A DNA stretch of 64,000 nt from UBA2336 sp965227265. Its GTDB lineage: Bacteria; Bacteroidota; Bacteroidia; Cytophagales; Cyclobacteriaceae. Made by a program: the position numbers and the translations under genes. The notes below the pieces were generated by a model that made no database searches, was not told the origin of the DNA, and was given only the letters and a program-made list of their open reading frames with translations. Where the stretch lies: contig OZ245738.1 of the NCBI GenBank assembly GCA_965227265.1, positions 434,001-498,000 on the forward strand, given 5' to 3'. Below, piece by piece: positions 26,973 to 33,842 of this stretch; the first letter of the stretch is position 1; each line of letters opens with the position of its first letter.

Positions 26973-26988
26973 AGCGTGCGTTGCATTA

Positions 26989-27399
26989 TCACTGATAACT
27001 ATTTCGTTCTTGTCCGATGTTTTCAATTTCTTTTAAGGTCTTTTGGTAATTCTCTTTGTCCAATAAGATTTTCAAGGTTTCTGAATTGTCTGACAGAAAT
27101 TTTACTTGTGCGTAATAGTCGAGTCTTGTGCCAAGAATTTTTCTTTTTTCTATCTCGTTCAATTTTGATTGTCTCTTCAGTGTCAAGAGAGAATTATAAC
27201 TCTCGATACCTCTGAAAATTTCCTGTCCATGAAGAGGAGAAAGGTCGGTTTCAATTAATCCTCTGTCGTCAAGAAGTTGTAGTCGGAATTCGCTATTCTT
27301 AAATTTAATTTGCCCTTTAGATGTCTCGTAGATCCCAAGTCCTAATTTGTCAAAGGTGTCTTTGAAATAGTCTTTATAAATCTTCTCTAAGTTGTCCAT
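26989..27399 (-). CDS. Cassette gene: unrecognised 136-residue cytosolic protein
   Basis: No signal or membrane segment. Short beta-hairpin near residues 28-45 (GQIKFKNSEFRLQLLDDRG), then mostly charged helices (RQSKLNEIEKRKILGTRLDYY, ILLDKENYQKTLKEIENI). No family recognised. The cassette ends pair over 19 positions except position 11. Size and charge would suit an immunity or antitoxin protein, but nothing specific supports that. Confidence 0.6.
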   Translation of the reverse strand: MDNLEKIYKDYFKDTFDKLGLGIYETSKGQIKFKNSEFRLQLLDDRGLIETDLSPLHGQEIFRGIESYNSLLTLKRQSKLNEIEKRKILGTRLDYYAQVKFLSDNSETLKILLDKENYQKTLKEIENIGQERNSYQ

Positions 27400-27421
27400 T
27401 TGTCCTAATGCAATGCACGCT

Positions 27422-27492
27422 AACGTCTTGCTATGTGGCGTTGTTTTGGCCTTTAAAAATAATTAATAAAACAATGGCACATAGCTTTTGTT
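27422..27492 (-). repeat. attC site 7 (own subfamily)
   Basis: 71 bp; AACGTCTTGCTATGTGGCG against the GCACATAGC-side; GTTGGGC fits the GTTRRRY consensus exactly. Confidence 0.85.
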
Positions 27493-27500
27493 GGGCGCAG

Positions 27501-27980
27501 TTATCTTTTCTCCAATCTGTTTTTCGCGCTCGTCAGTTCGCCTATGTCGTTTCCCTTCAATAGTTTCACTTCTTTGTTGTCGTAAATAATTGAAACCGAT
27601 AACCTGTCCACGATGCCAACAAGTTGCGCCATTGCTAAAGGTCCTTCTTTCTCCGAGTGATCCGTCAGACGAATCCCGCTTATTTTATTTAAGTCGAGCG
27701 TCAGCGTTTTTACTGTCAACGGAGAAGACTCTATAAAAGTCAGCGTATTGTCCACGATAGAAATTTTTCTAAGTCCCTTGTATTGCCATGCTAGTCCACG
27801 GAGTAGCCAGAAAATTGAAACAGCATAAATCGTCAACAAGAAAATGTTTTTGTACCAAGGCAAGTCAGCAAAATTCAAAATCATAAGAATCGATGCTGCT
27901 GTCATCTGCAATGTCAGTATTGAGAAAGCTACAATCAATAGCCAGCTTTTTCTATTTGATAGTTCAATGGTTGTGTTCAT
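27501..27980 (-). CDS. Cassette gene: two-helix membrane protein with PH-like domain
   Basis: About 159 residues from ATG 27980 (a TTG three codons upstream is also possible). Two membrane helices, SWLLIVAFSILTLQMTAASILMI-type and NIFLLTIYAVSIFWLL, are followed by a cytosolic beta domain (KISIVDNTLTFIESSPL, ISGIRLTDHSEKE) with the pattern of bacterial PH-like (DUF304-like) domains. Cassette ends GTTGGGCGCAATTATCTTT and GTTGGGCGCAGTTATCTTT match at 18 of 19 positions. No partner and no known function. Confidence 0.6.
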   Translation of the reverse strand: MNTTIELSNRKSWLLIVAFSILTLQMTAASILMILNFADLPWYKNIFLLTIYAVSIFWLLRGLAWQYKGLRKISIVDNTLTFIESSPLTVKTLTLDLNKISGIRLTDHSEKEGPLAMAQLVGIVDRLSVSIIYDNKEVKLLKGNDIGELTSAKNRLEKR

Positions 27981-28003
27981 ATTGTCCAAAGATAATTGCG
28001 CCC

Positions 28004-28078
28004 AACGTTTGGCTATAAGGCGTTGGCTTTACCTTAATTTAAAAATAATAAAAAAGACAATGGCTTATAGACTTTGTT
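28004..28078 (-). repeat. attC site 8 (subfamily III)
   Basis: 75 bp; AACGTTTGGCTATAAGGCG with a GACTTTGTT end. The stop codon of the next cassette gene sits in the GTT core. Confidence 0.9.
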
Positions 28079-28571
28079 AGCGTGCGTTTAGTTTATCCAG
28101 AATTTCAAATTCCTCTTTTAAGTCTTTCTTTGCATGTCTTAGTTGTTTTTTGTCATTAAGTTTACTAGCTGAATAGGCCAAATGTATATTAGGATTTGAA
28201 ATGCTTCTAGTCGCGGAACAGTCGTCAATGTAGATTCTATTTGTCCCTTTTACAGGATTAGCATAAATGATAAATGTGTCTCCCCAGTGAGGACTTGGCG
28301 AAAAACTACACGATGAAATTGTCCCCACTGAGTCAACAGCGGCAGATGCTTCAACTTTATCTGCAAGCTTTCCTTTAAATACCTTGATAATTTTTAAAGT
28401 AAAGAGTCCATTTATCGTGTCACTGTTTACAACCTGTCCAATAAAAATTAATTCATTGCTATTGATGCTTTTTTGTCTGACAGTTTGAATTGTCTCAAGT
28501 CCACAAATACACCCAAATGTCCGGGTAGATGTCAACAAAATAATTATTAAAGTAAGATGTCTTGGTTTCAT
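28077..28571 (-). CDS. Cassette gene: secreted TIMP-like protein
   Basis: About 164 residues from ATG 28571 (the frame also allows a GTG at 28583, inside the cassette end). After the signal peptide the mature protein starts GCICGLETI, a CxC, followed by ELIFIGQVVNSD and FTLKIIKVFKGKL, then a cysteine in SSCSFSPSPHWGDTFIIYA and a last one in YIDDCSAT. This is the pattern of TIMP/netrin-like (NTR) domains, whose N-terminal CxC packs on the core. The TAA stop uses bases of the R'' box (AAC core), so the gene ends at the recombination site itself. Confidence 0.7.
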   Translation of the reverse strand: MKPRHLTLIIILLTSTRTFGCICGLETIQTVRQKSINSNELIFIGQVVNSDTINGLFTLKIIKVFKGKLADKVEASAAVDSVGTISSCSFSPSPHWGDTFIIYANPVKGTNRIYIDDCSATRSISNPNIHLAYSASKLNDKKQLRHAKKDLKEEFEILDKLNAR

Positions 28572-28586
28572 AACTAAATGCACGCT

Positions 28587-28664
28587 AACGATCCGTGTTT
28601 ATGGCGTTGTGTTGCTAAAATAATAAACGTTAGACCGATAACACAATGGCATAAACACTTTGTT
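28587..28664 (-). repeat. attC site 9 (subfamily I)
   Basis: 78 bp, near-identical to sites 25103 and 32817, with a few substitutions in the AAC-side arm. Confidence 0.9.
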
Positions 28665-28674
28665 GTGGGTCGTA

Positions 28675-29135
28675 TCACTTCACCAACACTCCTTTGTTGT
28701 CTCCAAATTTCTTATAAATTTTAGTCAACGAGGCCAAGGTGTCGGTAAGGAACGTCTGGTCAGTCTTCATCTCAAAGTCCAACTTATTTAAGTTGTGTTG
28801 CATTTCGTTAAATGTCCCCGTATCCTCACATGTCCGAGTCCGTCAAAGTCCAATGTTATCAAAAGATTCTTCTCGTAAGACTCCAAAGTTGCTGTTCCTT
28901 TTAAAGTCCTGTAGCATTCTTCAAATTGTCGGAAGAAATTATATAGGTTACCAGTCGTAATATAAATCTGTCCTTTAACAGAATAATTGCCACTCTTTAT
29001 TTCAATTCTACTTCGAGTGTCATACCCTCCGTAATAATCCGTATCAGTTGGGAAGCCGGGTGCTTCCTCAATCTTGAAGTAGATTTGTCCGTTGTCGGCC
29101 TGAATAAAAAAGTCGTCTAGATTGTCTATGTCCAT
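28675..29135 (-). pseudogene. Cassette gene: WapI-like immunity protein, frameshifted
   Basis: Frame 1 starts at ATG 29135 (MDIDNLDDFF) and reads SGNYSVKGQIYITTGNLY, FRQFEECYRTLKGTATLESY and ITLDFDGLGHVRIRGHL, then runs out at 28788. A second frame, ending at 28675, continues naturally: EMQHNLNKLDFEMKTDQTFLTDTLASL. Together they match the WapI-type immunity family, which ends in a strand with FETDQTxL. The shift lies at the AAA run 28803-28805; restoring one A joins the frames. Either a real lesion or an assembly error. No toxin gene is adjacent. Confidence 0.65.
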
Positions 29136-29158
29136 TTTGTCCGAGTGATATGACCCAC

Positions 29159-29239
29159 AACGTTTATGTATAAGCCGTGGCGCTGAGTAAAAATAAACAA
29201 TGTCCCTCCTTATCAGCGCCATGGATTATACATTTTGTT
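29159..29239 (-). repeat. attC site 10 (subfamily II)
   Basis: 81 bp, nearly identical to the site at 24336, including GCCGTGGCGCTGAG and TTATCAGCGCCATGG. Confidence 0.9.
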
Positions 29240-29252
29240 GTGGGTAGTTTTG

Positions 29253-29783
29253 TTACTCAAATTTGTTTCGAAGCCGTCTCCATTCCTTCCAAAAAGTCAA
29301 ATACCCTTTTCTGTCGAAGTCGTCAGTCGGAATTATTTTCGGTTGACTGTCCTTATAAAACTGTTCAACTTTGTCCGTGAAGGAGAAAATCATTTTTCTA
29401 TAATCGTCCTTCCCAATTATTGCTTTTCCTCCTTTGTCGGTTAAGTGTTCAACACTTTCATTCCTGTGAGTAATAGTCCAATTTATTCCAGTGTCACACC
29501 CTTGAATTGTTACTGTCTCTTCTTTCTCGTCAGCGATGATGAAGTGTCCGCAACACGGAAGTAGTTGATTGTCGTAGTCGTTCTTTTTGTAATCCTTCTC
29601 AATTGTCCGCATTAATGATAATGCTGTCGAACTTAAAGTCCAGTCACCTGCTTCTCCATCTGAAACAATTTCGTCACCTATTTTAAGATAAACATGTCCG
29701 TGTGCGCAAAGGTCGTTAGGATCGTCCTCGTTCTTAATCCAATGAAGGTCTATTACTTTTAAGTCAAAGGTTAGGTTACTCAT
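29253..29783 (-). CDS. Cassette gene: unrecognised 176-residue cytosolic protein
   Basis: No signal peptide. Notable features are a CAHGHVYLKIGDEIVSDGE strand pair, a CCGHFII segment and an FWKEWRRLRNKF tail. Pattern and size resemble immunity-type proteins of polymorphic toxin systems, but I name no family. Cassette ends GTTGTGGGTAATTTTG and GTTGTGGGTAGTTTTG match except position 11. Confidence 0.6.
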   Translation of the reverse strand: MSNLTFDLKVIDLHWIKNEDDPNDLCAHGHVYLKIGDEIVSDGEAGDWTLSSTALSLMRTIEKDYKKNDYDNQLLPCCGHFIIADEKEETVTIQGCDTGINWTITHRNESVEHLTDKGGKAIIGKDDYRKMIFSFTDKVEQFYKDSQPKIIPTDDFDRKGYLTFWKEWRRLRNKFE

Positions 29784-29805
29784 CTGTCTTTACAAAATTA
29801 CCCAC

Positions 29806-29928
29806 AACGTTTGTGCATAAGCAGTGGCGGGTATTCGAATCGCGTAACTGTCCCACGACACAAAACGTAATTTGAAAAACTAAACTACAAATTTACACTG
29901 AACCCCGCCATTGATTATGCATTTTGTT
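29806..29928 (-). repeat. attC site 11 (subfamily IV, long)
   Basis: 123 bp with inner CTGTCCCACG; arms GCATAAGCAGTGGCGGG and CCCCGCCATTGATTATGC. Confidence 0.85.
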
Positions 29929-29936
29929 GGCGGTAG

Positions 29937-30674
29937 TTAATTTTTAACCGCTACTAACTCGTAGTGACCTGTCTTTGGGACATTTAAAAAAAGTGTTTTG
30001 TCAATTTTGAATGTCCCCTTAAAATTGGCCTGTTTCTCAAATGTGTATGATGACTCGTGGTAATTCACAAAGTCAGAGAATAGATCATCGCCAACCTTGT
30101 CGACAGTTTGCATTGATGAGCTTGAAGAACTATAAATAATCTTCAGTCCAAGCTTCTCAAATGTTTCCTTGTCCAAGTCAGCAAAGGTGATACCCTCATT
30201 GTCTAATGATAGACTTGTCTCTTGAGAATCCGTCTTCTTTTGCGGTCCTCTCGATACTCTTTGTTCAATAATCAAATAGCCAATGTCGCCTCTGTCGGTA
30301 TATCTAATCCAAAGTCCATCTCTAATGTTCCCGGGCAATTTTGGTAGTACTTTCAAAGTCAAAATATCCGTAACATAAGTTGTGTCGTCTACAGTAAAAG
30401 AAAACGGTCCGATTTTTACTCTTCCAGTGTCCGATACAATTTGGGTGATCTTCAAACTTCCCTTACCCACGTTATTGTCCCAAAGCTTATTGTATTCTTC
30501 TTTGGTCTTCTTTTGTTTGTTTCTCAATTCCGTTAAGTCTCTCTTGTCAATGGTGAATTCTATTTGAATTTCATCACCCTGTCGTGGAATTGGATTGTTA
30601 GTTTCTAATCTTGAATTCTGTCCCCAAGCACTGAAACACAGTCCAGAGAAAATTAATATTGGTACTATCTTCAT
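29937..30674 (-). CDS. Cassette gene: unrecognised secreted protein
   Basis: 245 residues with a signal peptide (MKIVPILIFSGLCFSAWGQ). The first part (NPIPRQGDEIQIEFTIDKRD) is an Ig-like or Bacteroidota BatD-like strand pattern, followed by a low-complexity TDSQETSLSLDNEG linker and a serine-rich segment (YSSSSSSMQ). The stop lies within the 22-position inverted repeat that ends the cassette. No family assigned with confidence. Confidence 0.6.
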   Translation of the reverse strand: MKIVPILIFSGLCFSAWGQNSRLETNNPIPRQGDEIQIEFTIDKRDLTELRNKQKKTKEEYNKLWDNNVGKGSLKITQIVSDTGRVKIGPFSFTVDDTTYVTDILTLKVLPKLPGNIRDGLWIRYTDRGDIGYLIIEQRVSRGPQKKTDSQETSLSLDNEGITFADLDKETFEKLGLKIIYSSSSSSMQTVDKVGDDLFSDFVNYHESSYTFEKQANFKGTFKIDKTLFLNVPKTGHYELVAVKN

Positions 30675-30694
30675 TTTAAAAATTAATTACCGCC

Positions 30695-30819
30695 AACGTT
30701 TATGTATGAAACGTGGCTGGGTTTACGAAGCTGTGTTCTGTCCCACGTGACCGAACGAAATTAAGAAAACCAAACTACAAAGTTGCACTGCGCCCCAGCC
30801 ATGTTTTATACATTTTGTT
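30695..30819 (-). repeat. attC site 12 (subfamily IV, long)
   Basis: 125 bp; arms ACGTGGCTGGG and CCCAGCCATG around TGTCCCACG and GAACGAAATTAAG. Confidence 0.85.
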
Positions 30820-30834
30820 GGCGGCTGGCCATCA

Positions 30835-31524
30835 TTACAGGTACTGTCCCCAGTTGTCAACTAGTTCTGAATATTTGTATCCCGCTGCTCCTGATGTCGA
30901 ATATACGCTAACCACTTTGTCACCGAGTGCTTTTTTGATTTTATTAATCTCGTTGGATATTCTTGGTATCTGTCTCTCGTTTATTTTAAAGTTTACAATT
31001 ATTCTTTCGGGTCTATTTGAAGCAAATGAATTTATTATTCCTTCGGTATTCCAGTCACAGTCAGATTTTTCAATAGCAGAATCAGGGAAGTTGTCATATA
31101 TATCACAAAAACTCACTGGTCTCAATCTTGTTACGATGTCGGTTATAAAAATACCATTTTTGTCACAATGGTCTTGCTGTCTTTTGAAAACTACTTCTCT
31201 CGTTAGTCCGTGTTTCTTATAAAACTTTAGTCCGTTTGGATTTTTCGTTTCTAATGCATTTTGTTGATAAAAAGATTTGTCATGAAAGTAGTCAAGTATT
31301 TTCCAAAACCTATTTTGAGGTCGGTCGTAAAAATTCTTCACCTCATTAAATTTCTTGAACTTATCACTTGATTCAATTTCGGCAAATTGAATCATTTCAG
31401 TTTCATCCAATTTTGTCTTGTCGGGAACGCCAGGATTAAAAGTCCCAATGATTAAAATTTTAGTCGGTCGGTTGTTGGTTGGTAACAACCGATTGAGAAA
31501 ACGGTGGTCAATAATTATCGCCAT
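30835..31524 (-). CDS. Cassette gene: uracil-DNA-glycosylase superfamily (Mug/TDG-like)
   Basis: About 229 residues from ATG 31524. KILIIGTFNPGV near residue 25 is a UDG-type motif I, and RPQNRFWKILDYF about 45 residues later recalls the NRFWKLL element of Mug/TDG enzymes; YSTSGAAGYKYSELVDNW near the C-terminus could be motif II. The full active-site set is not certain, so activity is unproven. A DNA glycosylase could serve repair or act on modified phage DNA. The ATG overlaps the stop of the upstream secreted-protein gene by one base (TAATG), so both genes form one cassette. Confidence 0.6.
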   Translation of the reverse strand: MAIIIDHRFLNRLLPTNNRPTKILIIGTFNPGVPDKTKLDETEMIQFAEIESSDKFKKFNEVKNFYDRPQNRFWKILDYFHDKSFYQQNALETKNPNGLKFYKKHGLTREVVFKRQQDHCDKNGIFITDIVTRLRPVSFCDIYDNFPDSAIEKSDCDWNTEGIINSFASNRPERIIVNFKINERQIPRISNEINKIKKALGDKVVSVYSTSGAAGYKYSELVDNWGQYL

Positions 31525-31934
31525 TAGTCGCAACCATATTTTAGGTAAGGAATCCTTTTGGCTGTCTCGTTGGATAATTTTTTGTAAGAGATGACAAAAA
31601 ATTGTCCGCCACCGAAATAAGCTGAAACCTCAAACAACGCTTTATTTTTGCAGCTTCTAAACAATGTTTTATTTTGAGTTTCTTCAACAACATCAAATCC
31701 TAATTTGTCCAAAACCTCAATGGAAAATTTATAACTTTTTTGATTTTGAAATGGTCCAGAGTCAATTGACAAGTCCGCTGTCTCATTTTTATATTTCTCC
31801 ATTAAAGATTTGAGTGGATTGTCCAACGTGATCAAAGAGTCCTTGTTAACTTCTATTACTTTAAATCCCTGTCCGTACGTAATACCAAGTCCAAGTAGCA
31901 GAAAAATTGTTGTGGCAGTAATTCTTTGTCTCAT
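31524..31934 (-). CDS. Cassette gene: unrecognised small secreted protein
   Basis: 136 residues with a signal peptide (MRQRITATTIFLLLGLGITYGQ). A helical middle (LKSLMEKYKNETADL) and YFGGGQFFVISYKKL are the only notable features; no family recognised. First gene of a two-gene cassette, coupled through TAATG to the glycosylase-like gene. Pairing an exported protein with a DNA glycosylase is odd and may reflect fusion of unrelated cassettes. Confidence 0.6.
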   Translation of the reverse strand: MRQRITATTIFLLLGLGITYGQGFKVIEVNKDSLITLDNPLKSLMEKYKNETADLSIDSGPFQNQKSYKFSIEVLDKLGFDVVEETQNKTLFRSCKNKALFEVSAYFGGGQFFVISYKKLSNETAKRIPYLKYGCD

Positions 31935-31977
31935 GTTCTTAATTTGTTAACCCAAACTTTTTTGATGGCTTGCCGCC

Positions 31978-32141
31978 AACGTTTGTGTTTATGCAGTGCG
32001 GGGAATAGGAGGGCTTAAAAATGAAGCGCAGCGGAATGTTAAGCCCGACCTGCTCCGAACTGTCCCCCGTGGACCGAACTACTTTTTAAAACATAAACTT
32101 TAATTTAACACCAAACCCCCGCATTGCATAAACATTTTGTT
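31978..32141 (-). repeat. attC site 13 (subfamily IV, longest)
   Basis: 164 bp. An internal inverted repeat (GGGCTTAAAAAT and AATGTTAAGCCC) lies beside the conserved CTGTCCCCCG block. Confidence 0.8.
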
Positions 32142-32151
32142 GTAAGCAGTG

Positions 32152-32802
32152 CTATTTCACCACAATCTCATCCTTGGTCTTAGGATTTGTCGATTTGTAT
32201 TCTTTGATCTCCAGTCCGTTGATCTTAATTTCAATTTCTCTCCATACTCCGTCTTTATTATATTGAACTGTCGAGCTTGTTCCCGCTCCACTTGTCGAAT
32301 AAGAGTCACCTTTAAAGTATACTAAGTCATAGGTAATCAAGTTGTCGGTGGAACCCGTCATGACAAACTTGTAACTCGATCCTACTTCCATTATTTGATT
32401 CGTCTCTTCTAATACTTTTAATAAGTCATCTTTGCTTTCAAACTTTTTCCCAGTCAATAGTTTTAAGAACGGTTCGTTTATGTCGCCAAACCACAAAGGC
32501 TCAATCAATAGAATTGTTGACTTTAAACTGTCAAATGCGACTACACAGGTTGCTTGATTAATATGATAACCTAAATAGTTTGTTAGTTTGACTTTATAAA
32601 AATCATAGTTTCGGATGATTGTCTTGATTTCATGAGTCTTTACTTTTTCAATATTTGCTTTGTCAGCAAAGTAAACCCATCGACCATCTTTCGTAGATTT
32701 CTCCGGGAATTCCTTAGTCAAAGCTTTTTCGAGACTTGTGAAATCCTGTCCATAAGCATTTGTTAGAAGTCCAAGTGTTAATACGATAAACAGTCTTTTC
32801 AT
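32152..32802 (-). CDS. Cassette gene: unrecognised secreted protein
   Basis: 216 residues with a signal peptide (MKRLFIVLTLGLLTNAYGQ). Mixed alpha/beta: NYLGYHINQATCVVAF and LITYDLVYFKGDSYST strands, with a serine- and glycine-rich loop (STSGAGTSSTVQ). No family recognised. Start is 15 bp from the attC core and stop 10 bp from the next site. The cassette ends pair over about 17 positions with two substitutions besides position 11. Confidence 0.6.
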   Translation of the reverse strand: MKRLFIVLTLGLLTNAYGQDFTSLEKALTKEFPEKSTKDGRWVYFADKANIEKVKTHEIKTIIRNYDFYKVKLTNYLGYHINQATCVVAFDSLKSTILLIEPLWFGDINEPFLKLLTGKKFESKDDLLKVLEETNQIMEVGSSYKFVMTGSTDNLITYDLVYFKGDSYSTSGAGTSSTVQYNKDGVWREIEIKINGLEIKEYKSTNPKTKDEIVVK

Positions 32803-32816
32803 AAAGCATTACTTAC

Positions 32817-32894
32817 AACGTTTGTGTTTATGACGTTGTGTTACTAAAAATAATAAACGTCAGACCGATAACACAATGGCATAAACACTTTGTT
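32817..32894 (-). repeat. attC site 14 (subfamily I)
   Basis: 78 bp; interior nearly identical to 25103 (TGACGTTGTGTTACTAAAAA against TGACGTTGTGTTGTTAAAAA). Confidence 0.9.
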
Positions 32895-32914
32895 ATGGGC
32901 TGGCCTTTTTACAC

Positions 32915-33691
32915 TCATTTCTTCTCTGTCCGTTGTTTCATATAGTCAACAAAATTCCAACCCTTCATCATTCTCCTTTCCGGAGCTGTCAATTGAGGAT
33001 TTTTGTCAGTGTACTCTTTGTAATAATACCCTTCACACTCAACAGTCTTTTGATAGTATTGAATTATGTCAAGAAATGTCTCTTTTGAGAAGAAGTCATA
33101 ACTCGGGACTTCGTTTGGAATGTTGTCAGCGAAAAGTGTATAACTAAGAATATAGTCTCTAAGGTTAAAAGTCTTCTCTCCAATGTCGTTTGAATCGAAA
33201 ACCATTTCTTGCCTTTGTCCTTCTTTTTCAACCAATGTCACTGTGAACGTTTCTCCACCTGTCGAAATAGTTCTTGTCATTTGATATGTTTGACAGAATT
33301 GAAATGAGTCAATTTTGATAACCAACTCAGAAGGTATGTCAAAAGTCAATTTGTAATTATTTGTCTTTGACTTTAAGTCTTCGGTTTCAAATCCTAAGTC
33401 CGAATGACTAAATGTCTTTTTATTCAAATTGCTCCAATCAGTTATTTTTTCAATCCTTTCTTTCTCAATTGTTACTTTGTCATTTAATTTCTTTTTCTTC
33501 TTGTCTACAGAAAAGTCTGAAGCCATGAACTCTCCACTCGCTTGTCGGTTGAATTCAATCATGTACTTAGGTTGTCCTTGTTTTGTCGGTGGTTCGTCAG
33601 CTTGTTGCGAAGTGAATATGATTTTTTCAATCTCCTGTCCAATTGAAGGAAAAGTCAAAATAGTCAGTATGATTAGTAGGAGATACTTCAT
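32915..33691 (-). CDS. Cassette gene: unrecognised secreted protein
   Basis: 258 residues with a signal peptide (MKYLLLIILTILTFPSIGQ). A lysine-rich turn (VDKKKKKLNDK) separates two beta-rich parts; the C-terminus is helical (FLDIIQYYQKTVECEGYYYKEY, RRMMKGWNFVDYM). Two cysteines (one in FCQTYQM, one in VECEG) could form a disulfide. No family recognised. Ends GTTATGGGCAAGCCTTTTT and GTTATGGGCTGGCCTTTTT. Confidence 0.6.
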   Translation of the reverse strand: MKYLLLIILTILTFPSIGQEIEKIIFTSQQADEPPTKQGQPKYMIEFNRQASGEFMASDFSVDKKKKKLNDKVTIEKERIEKITDWSNLNKKTFSHSDLGFETEDLKSKTNNYKLTFDIPSELVIKIDSFQFCQTYQMTRTISTGGETFTVTLVEKEGQRQEMVFDSNDIGEKTFNLRDYILSYTLFADNIPNEVPSYDFFSKETFLDIIQYYQKTVECEGYYYKEYTDKNPQLTAPERRMMKGWNFVDYMKQRTEKK

Positions 33692-33709
33692 TTAAAAAGG
33701 CTTGCCCAT

Positions 33710-33830
33710 AACGCTAGTCTATAAAACGTATGCGTTTAAATACCTACATTCTTGTCCCACGTTGCTGAATAAATTTAAATGCACAAACGTTAAGAACCTA
33801 CCATACAGCATATGTTTTATAGACATTGTT
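33710..33830 (-). repeat. attC site 15 (subfamily IV, long)
   Basis: 121 bp; arms TCTATAAAACGTATGC and GCATATGTTTTATAGA, inner TTGTCCCACGTTGCTGAA. Confidence 0.85.
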
Positions 33831-33842
33831 GTGGCCAGTTTT

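Noticed and set aside
30713..31222. Plus-strand open frame across the glycosylase-like gene
   Set aside because: It begins in attC site 12 and is antisense to a gene with recognisable motifs; codon pattern is that of a shadow frame.
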